From contig NZ_CP107958.1 of assembly GCF_036075115.1 (NCBI RefSeq), positions 8,308,001 to 8,372,000 of the forward strand: DNA of 64,000 nucleotides, in the 5' to 3' direction. Made by a program: the position numbers and the translations under genes. The notes under the pieces are model-generated. The model worked only from the letters and a program-made list of their open reading frames with translations, ran no database searches and had not been told where the DNA came from. This document shows positions 27,294 through 35,699 of the stretch, one piece after another (position 1 is the stretch's first letter; every line of letters starts with the position of its first letter). This stretch comes from Streptomyces sp. NBC_00377. Its GTDB lineage: Bacteria > Actinomycetota > Actinomycetes > Streptomycetales > Streptomycetaceae.

Positions 27294-28217
27294 TCAGACG
27301 GGGAACGTGACGTCGGTGAGCTGCTCGGACACGGCCCACAGGCGCTGCTGGACGGCTGTGTCGTGGGACTTCTTGCTGGAGGCGACCACCTCGGGGTATC
27401 CGCGGGTGCCGCCCATGCCGTTGGGGCCGTAGAACTGGCCTCCGGTGACGGCGGGATCGGTGGCCGCCCTCAGGCTGGGCAGCGCTCCCATGGAGGCCGG
27501 CTGGGCCAGCAGAGGCTGGAACAGTTCGGCCCCCTTGCGCGCCAGGCCGCTCATGTTCTGATTGAGTTCGGTATCCGACGCGCCGGGATGCGCGGCGGCG
27601 GCGATGGTGGTGTGGTGCGGGGCGAGGCGGCGCTGGAGTTCGTAGGTGAACATCAGGTTGGCCAGCTTGGCCTGCCCGTAGGCGACAACCCGATTGTAGG
27701 AGCGGTCGAACTGCAGGTCGTCGAAGTGGATGCCGGCCCGGATACGGTGGCCGAAGCTGCTGACGGTGACCACCCGGGAGCCGGGCACGGGCAGCATCAG
27801 GTCCAGCAGCAGGCCGGTGAGCGCGAAGTGCCCGAGGTGGTTGACCCCGAACTGCATGTCGAACCCGTCCTCGGTCTTCTGCCGGGGCGTGTACATCACG
27901 CCCGCGTTGTTGATGAGCAGGTCGATCTTCGGGTGTGCGGTGTGCAGCTCATCGGCGGCCGCGCGTACCGATTTGAGGGAGGCGAGGTCCAGGCGCTGGA
28001 GGCTGAGCTTGGCGCCCGGGGCGCTCTCGCGGATGCGGGCGAGGGCCTGGCGGCCCTTGTCGGGGTTGCGCACGGCGAGGACGACGTGCGCGCCGTGCTC
28101 GGCCAGGGCCCGCGCGGTCTGCAGTCCGAGTCCGCTGTTGGCGCCGGTGACGACGGCGACCCTGCCGTCCTGGGCGGGGATGTCCTGTTCGGTCCACCGG
28201 TCGGTCGTGCTAGCCAT
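27294..28217 (-). CDS. Short-chain dehydrogenase/reductase, retinol-dehydrogenase-like
   Basis: The 307-residue SDR has the cofactor motif VVTGANSGLGLQTARALAEHG, INNAGVMYTP and the active-site Tyr-x-x-x-Lys as VAYGQAKLANLMF, with the catalytic Ser in VVTVSSFGH. The Arg after the second strand (VLAVRNPDK) points to NADP(H). Members of this subfamily reduce or oxidise a wide range of alcohols and carbonyls. ATG 28217 has a good GGAGG site. It diverges from a tetR gene across a 38-bp operator, so it is almost certainly the target of that repressor. Confidence 0.93.
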   Translation of the reverse strand: MASTTDRWTEQDIPAQDGRVAVVTGANSGLGLQTARALAEHGAHVVLAVRNPDKGRQALARIRESAPGAKLSLQRLDLASLKSVRAAADELHTAHPKIDLLINNAGVMYTPRQKTEDGFDMQFGVNHLGHFALTGLLLDLMLPVPGSRVVTVSSFGHRIRAGIHFDDLQFDRSYNRVVAYGQAKLANLMFTYELQRRLAPHHTTIAAAAHPGASDTELNQNMSGLARKGAELFQPLLAQPASMGALPSLRAATDPAVTGGQFYGPNGMGGTRGYPEVVASSKKSHDTAVQQRLWAVSEQLTDVTFPV

Positions 28218-28234
28218 GATCAACCTCCATAACA

Positions 28235-28272
28235 TGAATGATGCTTCACCTTGTAGAGTGAAGCATCATTCA
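28235..28272. promoter_or_regulatory. 38-bp TetR operator, perfect 15-bp inverted repeat
   Basis: TGAATGATGCTTCAC (28235-28249) and GTGAAGCATCATTCA (28258-28272) are exact inverted copies around an 8-base centre. The site lies midway between the divergent SDR and tetR genes. Its size fits binding of one or two TetR dimers and control of both promoters. Confidence 0.88.
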
Positions 28273-28301
28273 CCTTTCGTCAAACGGTTCCGGAGGGCCC
28301 C

Positions 28302-28871
28302 ATGACCTCACCTCGACCGCTACGCGCCGATGCGGCGCGCAACCGCAGCCGGATCATGACCGCGGCGCATCAGCAGATCACCGAGCACGGGCCCGAGGTG
28401 TCGATGGAGCAGATCGCCGCTGCCGCGGGCGTCGCGGTCGGAACCCTGTACAAGCACTTCCCGAACAAGAGCGACCTGGTCACGGCCGCGATCGCCGCCT
28501 CGTTCGAAACCCTCGCCGACGACGCCGAAGAGTGCCTACAACGCGAGGCCCAAGGTTCACCCGCCATGGCGGAGCTCACCGGCTTCCTCAATCGTGTCAT
28601 GGACACGGTCGCCCACAACCGCGCCGTCAAAGCAGCCGCGCACGCGCTCAGCGCCGACCACACCGCCCACCCCGCCATGCAGGACGTGGAAACCCGCGTC
28701 ACCCAGGCCCTCGGCCGGCTCATCCGCACCGCACAAGCCCAGGGCGGTCTGCGCGCCGACTTCACCCTCGACGACCTGTACCTGATGCTCTCCACCCTCC
28801 CCGCTGACCAGCCACCTACCGCCCGCGCCCGATGGCTCGCCCTCCTGCTCACCGGCCTCACCGCCCGCTGA
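28302..28871 (+). CDS. TetR-family transcriptional repressor
   Basis: The 189-residue protein has the TetR helix-turn-helix (about 15-60; MEQIAAAAGVAVGTLYKHFPNKSDL, shown here in part as AAAAGVAVGTLYKHF) and a helical ligand-binding domain. It probably represses itself and the divergent SDR through the operator at 28235-28272. ATG 28302 follows CGGAGGGCC. The ligand is unknown. Confidence 0.92.
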   Translation: MTSPRPLRADAARNRSRIMTAAHQQITEHGPEVSMEQIAAAAGVAVGTLYKHFPNKSDLVTAAIAASFETLADDAEECLQREAQGSPAMAELTGFLNRVMDTVAHNRAVKAAAHALSADHTAHPAMQDVETRVTQALGRLIRTAQAQGGLRADFTLDDLYLMLSTLPADQPPTARARWLALLLTGLTAR

Positions 28872-28950
28872 CCGACCATGCGGCAGGAGTGCACAGCACT
28901 GTGCGCACACGACACGGAGGCAGCGGAGTGCCGCCCTGTCCACGCTTCTG

Positions 28951-29064
28951 TCGGCGCAGCTCTCCGTACGTGAGGTCTGTGGCCGACAGGTTCGTCTCGA
29001 CCACCGTGAAGGCCACCGCGTCCGCGGGGTGCCGGTCGCAGAGCAGTTCGGCGGCGCAGGCCAC
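28951..29064 (-). pseudogene. N-terminal fragment of an acyl-CoA synthetase (AMP ligase)
   Basis: A 38-codon stretch reads VACAAELLCDRHPADAVAFT then VVETNLSATDLTYGELRR, the N-terminal region of ANL-superfamily acyl-CoA ligases. The homology stops abruptly after ELRR and no ATP-binding motif follows. It is a truncated remnant. Confidence 0.6.
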
Positions 29065-29174
29065 GTATCACGCACGACTACGACCGCCCCGTGCTGACGG
29101 AGAGATCTGCTCCGTCGTAGCCGTGCCCGTCGTGGTGTCCGGTGCGGTGCGCGTGGTGCCCTACGGAGCCAGTC

Positions 29175-29279
29175 GACTGCCGCTCCCCGGCGGGCGAAGT
29201 CCAGAGCGTGTTCCCGGCCGAGTCCTCGGCCGGCGCTCGTGATCGCGACAACACGATCGGTGAACGTGATCTGGGACAT
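29175..29279 (-). pseudogene. N-terminal fragment of a short-chain dehydrogenase
   Basis: The reading frame begins MSQITFTDRVVAITSAGRGL and ends in GREHALDFARRGAAV, the NAD-binding beginning of an SDR, then loses similarity. The first Gly of the usual TGAGRGLG is Ser-Ala. Only about 35 codons survive. It keeps an upstream palindrome (29343-29357) that may be its old operator. Confidence 0.65.
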
Positions 29280-29342
29280 GGATGCTTCTGGGTCTTGGCG
29301 CTGGAGGACCGGTGTGATGGTGCTGACCTGCCACCGTTGGAC

Positions 29343-29357
29343 CGAACTGGCAGTTCG
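29343..29357. promoter_or_regulatory. 15-bp palindrome, possible orphan operator
   Basis: CGAACTGGCAGTTCG is a perfect inverted repeat with a single central base. It lies 64 bases upstream of the truncated SDR start. The rest of 29280-29719 contains no supported gene. Confidence 0.45.
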
Positions 29358-29719
29358 CCAAGGACAGTTGCACGGTGGCATGCCCGTTCTCAGGGAGCGC
29401 TCACCGGCAGCCGATGCACGCGAGGGCACGGAAACGGCGCACTTCCCAGCCAAGATCCGTTACACCACTCCGCGGGACACCATCCCCAAAGGCCGCCTGT
29501 GCCGTCTGTGCGGTGGCACTGGAGCCTACGAATGAAAGCGCCGGGATGTGCGGGTTGTCGATGAAACTGCTGCGCAGTTCCCTGTCGCCCACGGCTCTGC
29601 TGCGGCTTTCGAGTCGTTTGCCAGGTTCAGCGAGCACAAGCTGCCGCCCGCAACCTCGCCGGCCTGCGGGCGTCGCCTCATCTCGATCTCCTGCGCCGCA
29701 ACGGTCCAGCTCGCCCGGC

Positions 29720-30622
29720 TCACGACCGCCGGCGCAGCGAGTCGGCAGGTCGGGGGGTGGCCGTCCAGCTGGCGAGGAGTTTGAGTCGTTCTTCGTCGGG
29801 GGTACCCGGCTGGGCGGTGTAGATGGTCAGGGAGTGTGCTTCGCGTGCGGAGATGGGCAGGTCCAGTGGCTGGTAGGTGAGTTCCAGGGGGCCGGCGTCG
29901 GGGTGGTGGAAGCGTTTGACGCCGCCGTGGTGGATGCGCACGTTGTGGGCGGCCCACCGGGTGCGGAATTCGGTGCTGATGGTGGACAGTTCGCCGACGA
30001 GTTCGCGCAGTGCCTTGTCGTGGGGATAGCGGCCGGCTTCGGCGCGCAGCAGTGCGACGGTGGTGTTGGCGGCGCGGTCCCAGTCATCGACGAAGTCGTG
30101 GGCGGCGTCGTCGAGGAAGTAGTACCGGGCGAAGTTGGGGAGGCTGCGCTCACTGGTGGTGCGACTGTTGACCATCGGCGCGAACAGGGCGCGGGCGAGT
30201 GCGTTGGTGGCCACGATGTCCAGGCGGCCGTTGGTGACGAAGGCCGCGGACAACGTCATGGAGTCGAGGAGCCACTGGACGTGAGGCGGGACGTCGACGG
30301 CTTTGCGGCGGCGCCGCGTTGCCGGGCTGGGGTGGGCGGCTTTGGCGAGGTCGAACAGGTAGATGCGTTCGTCCTCGCTCAGCTGCAGGGTGCGGGCCAC
30401 CGCGTCGAGGACCTCCTCGGACACGCCGCTGATGTGGCCTTTCTCCAGCCGCGTGTACCACTCGGTGCTCACCCCGGCGAGGACGGCGACCTCTTCGCGG
30501 CGCAGCCCCGGTACGCGGCGCCGGCCGCTGGTGGGCAGGCCGACCTGTTCGGGCGTGAGCTGGGCGCGCCGGCGGGCGAGGAAGTCACGGATGTCGGCGC
30601 GGTTGTCGGGGCGGGGTTCCAT
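29720..30622 (-). CDS. MmyB-like helix-turn-helix regulator
   Basis: The 300-residue protein has an XRE-type helix-turn-helix (about 10-75; RVPGLRREEVAVLAGVSTEW, YTRLEKG) and a C-terminal MmyB-like ligand-binding domain of PAS-like fold (about 95-280; YFLDDAAHDFVDDWDRAANT). MmyB was proposed to bind a fatty-acid-like ligand, and actinobacterial members often sit beside a redox gene that they control. It diverges from the MFS exporter gene; the shared promoter space contains the first copy of the 21-bp inverted repeat element. ATG 30622 is used; an in-frame GTG a few codons upstream is possible. Confidence 0.9.
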   Translation of the reverse strand: MEPRPDNRADIRDFLARRRAQLTPEQVGLPTSGRRRVPGLRREEVAVLAGVSTEWYTRLEKGHISGVSEEVLDAVARTLQLSEDERIYLFDLAKAAHPSPATRRRRKAVDVPPHVQWLLDSMTLSAAFVTNGRLDIVATNALARALFAPMVNSRTTSERSLPNFARYYFLDDAAHDFVDDWDRAANTTVALLRAEAGRYPHDKALRELVGELSTISTEFRTRWAAHNVRIHHGGVKRFHHPDAGPLELTYQPLDLPISAREAHSLTIYTAQPGTPDEERLKLLASWTATPRPADSLRRRS

Positions 30623-30655
30623 GCTTTCCACGCTACGGCCCGTAACCCTGGGCAG

Positions 30656-30716
30656 GGGGGTTGAGCTTGTACCCCCTATAAACGCAGCCTCCCGCGCGGG
30701 CGGCAGGAGCGGTTTC
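30656..30716 (+). promoter_or_regulatory. Conserved regulatory element, copy A (MFS exporter)
   Basis: An inverted repeat GGGGGT-N9-ACCCCC (30656-30676, centre TGAGCTTGT) is directly followed by TATAAA (30677-30682), and GGTTTC begins at 30711, 34 bases after the start of the TATAAA box. The orientation is toward the MFS gene at 30759. The same layout recurs at 34867 and 45563 (minus strand). The TATAAA may be a -10 box with an activator-type site in place of a -35. Confidence 0.75.
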
Positions 30717-30758
30717 GTGGGATGCGCACCCCGATCTCGATCGCTGCGGAGATGATGC

Positions 30759-31991
30759 ATGACCACGCGAGGAGGAGCCCTCCACGCCCCTGCCGATGTA
30801 AGCGCCGGTGACCGCGGGCGTCCGCCTGCCCGGCTTCCGCTCGTCGTGTACGTGCTGGCGCTGGGCACGTTCCTGATGGGCACGACCGAGTTCGTGGTGG
30901 CTGGCCTGCTGCCGGAGATTGCGGGCGATGTGCAGGTCAGTGTGGCCCGGGCCGGGCTGCTGATCACGGTCTTCGCCATCGGGATGATCGTCGGTGCGCC
31001 GCTGATGGCGATGCTGACGCTGCGGCTGCCTCAGCGGCTGACCCTGATCCTCGCCCTGGGTGTTTTCGCGGCCGGACACGTCATCGTCGCGCTCGGCTCC
31101 AGCTTCACGCTGCTGCTGGCCGCACGGTTCCTGACGGCGCTGGCAACAGGGGCTTTCTGGGCGGTGGCCAACGTGGTGGCCACCCGCGCCGCCGGCCCCG
31201 CCGCGAGTTCCCGCGCCCTGGGCGTCGTGGGCGCCGGCGCGATGCTCGCCAACGTCGTCGGGGTGCCGCTCGGCGCCTTCGCCGGACAGCTCATGGGCTG
31301 GCGGGGACCGTTCTGGGCCCTGGCCGTCTTCGGAGCGGCCGCCATGGCACTCATCGCCCGCCAGGTTCCGCACGACACCGACGGCGGCCAGACGATCTCC
31401 GTGCGCTCCGAGCTGGCGGCTCTGCGTTCGGGGCGTCTGTGGCTGGCGCTGGCGGCCTGCACGACCACCACCGGCGGCGTGCTGTCGACGTACACCTACA
31501 TCTCACCGCTGCTGACCGACCGGGCCGGTCTGGCCGCCGGCCTCGTGCCGCTGGTGCTGGTCGGCTTCGGCGTCGGCGCCCTGGCGGGATTCCTCGTGGG
31601 AGGCCGCCTGGGGGACCGTCGTCCGCACGCGACGACGATCGTGGCCCCCGCGGTGACCACGGCCCTGCTGCTGGCGATCTGCCTGCTGTCCACCCACGCC
31701 GCGCCCACGGTCGCACTGATCGCCCTGCTGGGACTCTTCGGGCTGGGCGCCAACCCGGTCCTCATTTCCCTGGGCGTGCGCTTCGCAGGGAAGGCGCCCA
31801 CCCTGGGGTCAGCACTGACCGTGTCGGCGTTCAACCTCGGCACCGCCATCGGTTCCTGGATCGCCGGACTCGCCCTCGAATCCTCCTTGGGCACTACGGG
31901 CCCCGCCGTCATCGGCACCGTCATTGCCGCATTGACCCTGATCCCCACGATCGCCATCGCACTCATCCAGCGCCGTCGCTTGGCGACATGA
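30759..31991 (+). CDS. MFS exporter of the DHA1 (Cmx/AraJ-like) family
   Basis: The 410-residue protein has about 12 transmembrane helices starting near residue 27 (VVYVLALGTFLMGTTEFVVA), the usual beginning of the 12-TM drug/sugar efflux group. The A-like motif is weak, and the loop after TM2 reads TLRLPQRLTL. It probably exports a small hydrophobic compound by proton antiport. It diverges from the MmyB-like regulator gene and carries element copy A upstream. The zinc-dependent alcohol dehydrogenase gene follows after 94 bases and may be cotranscribed. Confidence 0.92.
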   Translation: MTTRGGALHAPADVSAGDRGRPPARLPLVVYVLALGTFLMGTTEFVVAGLLPEIAGDVQVSVARAGLLITVFAIGMIVGAPLMAMLTLRLPQRLTLILALGVFAAGHVIVALGSSFTLLLAARFLTALATGAFWAVANVVATRAAGPAASSRALGVVGAGAMLANVVGVPLGAFAGQLMGWRGPFWALAVFGAAAMALIARQVPHDTDGGQTISVRSELAALRSGRLWLALAACTTTTGGVLSTYTYISPLLTDRAGLAAGLVPLVLVGFGVGALAGFLVGGRLGDRRPHATTIVAPAVTTALLLAICLLSTHAAPTVALIALLGLFGLGANPVLISLGVRFAGKAPTLGSALTVSAFNLGTAIGSWIAGLALESSLGTTGPAVIGTVIAALTLIPTIAIALIQRRRLAT

Positions 31992-32085
31992 GTCCCATCA
32001 ACCCAGCAGGTCGCGGCACTGCCGTGCCTTCCGCAACACGAACCGGCGCCGTAGGCGCCAGCACAACAGAGCAAGGAGAACCACC

Positions 32086-33108
32086 ATGCGTGGAGTAGTG
32101 ATGTACACGGCCGGCGACGTCCGGGTGGAGGAGCGCGACGATCCGAAGATCGTCGAGCCGACCGACGCCATCGTGAAGCTGACCGCGACCTGTATCTGCG
32201 GCTCGGACCTGTGGCCGTACCGCGGCATCGAGCCCGCCGATCACCAGGTCATGGGGCACGAGTATGCCGGCGTCGTCGAGGAGGTCGGCTCAGAGGTCAA
32301 GAACGTCAAGGTCGGCGACTTCGTCGTCGGGTCGTTCGTCATCTCCGACAACACCTGCGAGATCTGCCAGGCCGGCTTCCAGTCCAAGTGCGTGCACGCC
32401 GAGTTCGTCGCGCAGACGATCGGCACCCAGGCCGAGAAGGCCCGCATCCCGCATGCCGACGGCACTCTCGTCGCCACTCCGGGACAGCCCGATCCCGAGC
32501 TGATCCCTTCCCTGCTGGCGGCCTCCGACGTGCTCGGCACCGGCTGGTACGCCGCCGTCGCCGCCGAGGCCGGGCCCGGCAAGACCGTCGCAGTCGTCGG
32601 CGACGGCGCGGTCGGCCTGATGGCTGTCCTCGCAGCCAAGCAACTGGGTGCGGAACGCATCATCGCGATGTCGCGTCACCCCGAGCGGCAGAAGCTGGCC
32701 CGCTACTACGGCGCCACCGACATCGTCGAAGAACGCGGCGACGAGGGCATCGCGAAGATCAAGGAACTCACGGGCGGCCTCGGAGCGCACTCGGTCGTCG
32801 AGGCGGTCGGCACGCAGGAGTCCTTCATGCAGGCCGTCGGCGCCACGCGCGGTGGTGGGCACCTGGGCTATGTGGGCGTCAACTACGACGTGAAGATCCC
32901 CGGCATCGAGCTGTTCTTCGCCGGTATCCACACCCTCGGCGGCCCGGCCCCCGTGCGCCGCTTCCTGCCGGACCTGATCCAGCTCATCTGGGACCGCAAG
33001 ATCGACCCCGGGAAGGTCTTCGACCTCACCCTGCCGCTGGAGCAGGCCCCCGAGGGCTACAAGGCGATGGACGAGCGGCGCGCCACCAAGGTGATCCTCA
33101 CCTTCTGA
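32086..33108 (+). CDS. Zinc-dependent alcohol dehydrogenase, MDR family
   Basis: The 340-residue protein has catalytic zinc ligands in ATCICGSDLWPYRG and MGHEYAGVVEEVG, the NAD-binding motif VVGDGAVGLMAVLAAKQLGA, and a reduced structural-zinc lobe (NTCEICQAGFQSKC) with only part of the four-Cys pattern. It would oxidise alcohols or reduce aldehydes. A strong AAGGAGAA site precedes ATG 32086. It follows the MFS gene and precedes xdhC. A degraded copy of its cofactor-proximal region is fused to an xdhC fragment at 39062-39240. Confidence 0.92.
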   Translation: MRGVVMYTAGDVRVEERDDPKIVEPTDAIVKLTATCICGSDLWPYRGIEPADHQVMGHEYAGVVEEVGSEVKNVKVGDFVVGSFVISDNTCEICQAGFQSKCVHAEFVAQTIGTQAEKARIPHADGTLVATPGQPDPELIPSLLAASDVLGTGWYAAVAAEAGPGKTVAVVGDGAVGLMAVLAAKQLGAERIIAMSRHPERQKLARYYGATDIVEERGDEGIAKIKELTGGLGAHSVVEAVGTQESFMQAVGATRGGGHLGYVGVNYDVKIPGIELFFAGIHTLGGPAPVRRFLPDLIQLIWDRKIDPGKVFDLTLPLEQAPEGYKAMDERRATKVILTF

Positions 33109-33377
33109 CCCGCATTTCGCGTCCTTGTCCGCTCCTCCACACCACCGCAGCAGACAGCGCTGGCCGAGGAACTCGTCTCCTCAGCCGCTCTGTCACCCCC
33201 ATTGCGCGCCGACGTGTTGCTCTGACCTCGGAGCCGTCAAGGACCGTCCAAGCCGGCCTGGCCGCCGCCCCCCGTCCGGCTGCCGGGCCATCCAGGGCCG
33301 CCGCCGCTTCCCACTCCCCGGAGGGTGCGGCGGCGGCCCGCCCCACCACACGAAGAAGCACACGCCGGAGGCAGTCC

Positions 33378-34514
33378 ATGCTCAACATCGCAGACGTACT
33401 GCACCGCTGGTGCCGCACAGCCCGCCCCTTCGCCCTGGCCACCGTCGTCGACGTCACCGGCAGCGCACCCCTGCCCATCGGCACGTCGGTCGCGGTCGAC
33501 GAAGAAGGCAACGCGGTCGGCAGCATCTCCGGCGGCTGCGTCGAAGGCGCGGTGTACGAGCTGTGCCAACAGGTGCTCCACGACCGGGGCGCCCCACAAC
33601 GCGCCTGGTTCGGCTACTCCGACGACGACGCCTTCGCCGTCGGCCTGACCTGCGGCGGCGAACTCGACGTCCTCGTCCAGCGGATCGACCCCACACAGCA
33701 GCCCCACCTGACCGCCGCCTTCGCCGAGGTCGCCGAGGGCCGACCGGCCGCCGTGGCCCAGATCGTGGACGGCCCTGACCACCTCCTCGGCGCGACTGTG
33801 AGCATCCTCGGCGATGACCACGTCGACCACGGGACCATGGACAGCGGACCAACGTACCGGGCCGTGGCGGACCAGGCACGTGCCCTGATGCGAACGGGGC
33901 GCACCGGACGCGCGGAGGCCGCCGGCGGGGGAGACGACTGTCCCGGACCGCTGTCCGTGCTGGTGCACGTCCACGCCGCCCGCCCGCGCATGCTGATCTT
34001 CGGAGCCGTCGACTTCGCCGCCGCCCTCAGCCAGGCCGGGGCCTTCCTCGGCTACCGCATCACCGTGTGCGACGCCCGCCCCGTCTTCGCCACCACGGTC
34101 CGCTTCCCGCACGCGGACGAGGTCGTGACCGACTGGCCTCACCGCTATCTGGAACACACCGAGGTGGACGAACGCACCGCCATCTGCGTCCTCACCCACG
34201 ACGCCAAGTTCGACATCCCTCTGCTGCGCCTGGCTCTCGGCACGCCTGCCGCCTACGTCGGTGCGATGGGCTCACGGCGTACCCACCACGAGCGCCTGCA
34301 CCTGCTGAGGCAGGCCGGCCTGGCCGAGGACCAACTGGCCCGGCTGCGATCCCCCATCGGTCTCGACCTGGGCGCCCGCACCCCGCAGGAGACCGCCGTC
34401 TCCATCACAGCGGAGATCATCGCCCACACCAATCGGGGCACCGGGCTGCCTCTGTCGGTGACCAGCGGCCCGATCCACCGGCCGGCCGTGAGAGAACGAG
34501 CTGCCATGAAGTGA
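33378..34514 (+). CDS. xdhC: XdhC-family molybdenum cofactor insertion/sulfuration chaperone
   Basis: The 378-residue protein has an N-terminal XdhC/CoxI domain (about 5-75; ATVVDVTGSAPLPIGTSVAV, ISGGCVEGAVYELC) and a C-terminal Rossmann XdhC domain (about 195-350; PRMLIFGAVDFAAAL, VLTHDAKFDIPLLRLAL, YVGAMGSRRTHHERL). XdhC-type proteins bind sulfurated molybdopterin and load it into xanthine-dehydrogenase-family enzymes. Its client is almost certainly the three-subunit enzyme encoded at 35040-38875. ATG 33378 follows GCCGGAGGC. The 270-base gap before it holds no gene. Confidence 0.92.
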   Translation: MLNIADVLHRWCRTARPFALATVVDVTGSAPLPIGTSVAVDEEGNAVGSISGGCVEGAVYELCQQVLHDRGAPQRAWFGYSDDDAFAVGLTCGGELDVLVQRIDPTQQPHLTAAFAEVAEGRPAAVAQIVDGPDHLLGATVSILGDDHVDHGTMDSGPTYRAVADQARALMRTGRTGRAEAAGGGDDCPGPLSVLVHVHAARPRMLIFGAVDFAAALSQAGAFLGYRITVCDARPVFATTVRFPHADEVVTDWPHRYLEHTEVDERTAICVLTHDAKFDIPLLRLALGTPAAYVGAMGSRRTHHERLHLLRQAGLAEDQLARLRSPIGLDLGARTPQETAVSITAEIIAHTNRGTGLPLSVTSGPIHRPAVRERAAMK

Positions 34515-34563
34515 GCCAGGCATTGAGTGCTTGCCGAGGCGGCGCTCCACGCGACGGAAGTAG

Positions 34564-34800
34564 TGGGTCGCACCGGACAGCTACCTCACGGGTCACGTGT
34601 ATGACAACACCGTCCTGAACGAGGTGACTTGTCGGCTGTCCGTGGCGCTCGACCGGCCAGCGACGGCCGCACGCCCCGGCGACTACTACTTCTTCCGCTT
34701 CGAAGCCGCCGGCATTGGGCACGAGTGGCACCGCGACTTCACCCGCAAGGTCGGCCGCGTCGCACCCGGTACGCCAGTACGCGTGCCATCTCCGAATGGT
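34564..34800 (+). pseudogene. Fragment of a ferric-reductase-like oxidoreductase
   Basis: The translation runs WVAPDSYLTGHVYDN, then LSVALDRPATAARPGDYYFF, RFEAAGIGHEWHRDFTRK and VGRVAPGTPVRV. It matches the start of the FAD domain of the intact protein at 39915-41186 (WIAPDSYLTGRVQDN, RPGDFYFLRFEDPGIGREWH, DYTRKAGGVAPGTPVRL), with about 22 residues deleted after EWH and no membrane part or NAD domain. A TAG stop immediately precedes it. Confidence 0.85.
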
Positions 34801-34866
34801 TGTCAGCTTGGTCGCCAAGTGTCAGGGGTTCATGGCCCAGACGGTAGTCGTGAGCCTGCTCAGGAG

Positions 34867-34927
34867 GGGGGTTGAGTTTGTGCCCCCTATAGACACGACC
34901 TTCCTCATGCGCGGCTGAGCCGGTTTC
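34867..34927 (+). promoter_or_regulatory. Conserved regulatory element, copy B (Mo-hydroxylase operon)
   Basis: GGGGGT-N9-GCCCCC (34867-34887, centre TGAGTTTGT, one mismatch between arms) is followed directly by TATAGA (34888-34893) and by GGTTTC at 34922, again 34 bases from the start of the TATA box. It points at the Tat-exported [2Fe-2S] subunit gene that begins at 35040. Confidence 0.75.
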
Positions 34928-35039
34928 CTGAAGCACCGCAGCTCGATCACGTCCCGTATCCCGTACTGCACGACTACCCGCACTAGCTGCCGCAGCGCCC
35001 TGTGCGCGGCTGATCCGTCCGTGATGTGAAGGCGTACGT

Positions 35040-35687
35040 ATGTCCACTGAACTCCCTCAGTCCTCCGTTCCTCCCCCCACCGGAGTCGACGAGCCCTCCT
35101 CGGCCCCCACCCGGCGCACCTTCATCGCCACCACCACCGCGGTCGGTGGTGCCGTCGTTGCGGGCGGTGTGACCGGAGGCACCTTGCTCGTCGATGACGA
35201 GGCGGCCGCCGCCGAGGCCCCGCCTGAGAGCTGTGTCTCCCTTACGGTCAACGGCACCCGGCGGACCGTGACCGTGGACAACCGCACCTCGCTGCTGGAT
35301 CTGCTGCGCGAGCACTTCGGCCTGACAGGGTCCAAGAAGGGCTGCAACGCGGGTGCTTGCGGGGCCTGCACGGTTTTGGTCGACGGGCGTCGGGTGAACT
35401 CCTGTCTGACGCTCGCGGTGCGGCTGGAGGGCGCCGAGGTCACCACCATCGAGGGCCTGGCCGACGGCGACGAACTGCACCCGTTGCAGCAGGCGTTCAT
35501 CGACGAGGACGCCTTCCAGTGCGGCTACTGCACGCCCGGCCAGATCATGTCCGGGGTGGGCTGCATCAAGGAGGGCCACACCGGCTCCCCGGCGGAGATC
35601 CGGGAGTGGATGAGCGGCAACATCTGCCGCTGCGGCTGCTACGTGAAGATCGTGCGCGCGGTCGAGCAGACCGCCGGCCGGAAGTAA
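35040..35687 (+). CDS. Tat-exported [2Fe-2S] subunit of a molybdenum hydroxylase (PaoA-like)
   Basis: The 215-residue protein has a twin-arginine signal (TRRTFIATT, Arg25-Arg26, followed by a hydrophobic stretch to about 58). It then has a plant-type [2Fe-2S] domain with Cys102, Cys107, Cys110 and Cys122 (GCNAGACGACTVLVDGRR) and a second helical [2Fe-2S] domain with CGYCTPGQ (161-164) and ICRCGC (196-200). It matches the small subunit of periplasmic aldehyde oxidase PaoABC, which oxidises aromatic aldehydes outside the cytoplasm. The folded complex would leave through Tat on this subunit's signal. Twelve bases separate it from the FAD subunit gene. Element copy B lies upstream. Confidence 0.93.
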   Translation: MSTELPQSSVPPPTGVDEPSSAPTRRTFIATTTAVGGAVVAGGVTGGTLLVDDEAAAAEAPPESCVSLTVNGTRRTVTVDNRTSLLDLLREHFGLTGSKKGCNAGACGACTVLVDGRRVNSCLTLAVRLEGAEVTTIEGLADGDELHPLQQAFIDEDAFQCGYCTPGQIMSGVGCIKEGHTGSPAEIREWMSGNICRCGCYVKIVRAVEQTAGRK

Positions 35688-35699
35688 GGAGCCGCTGAC

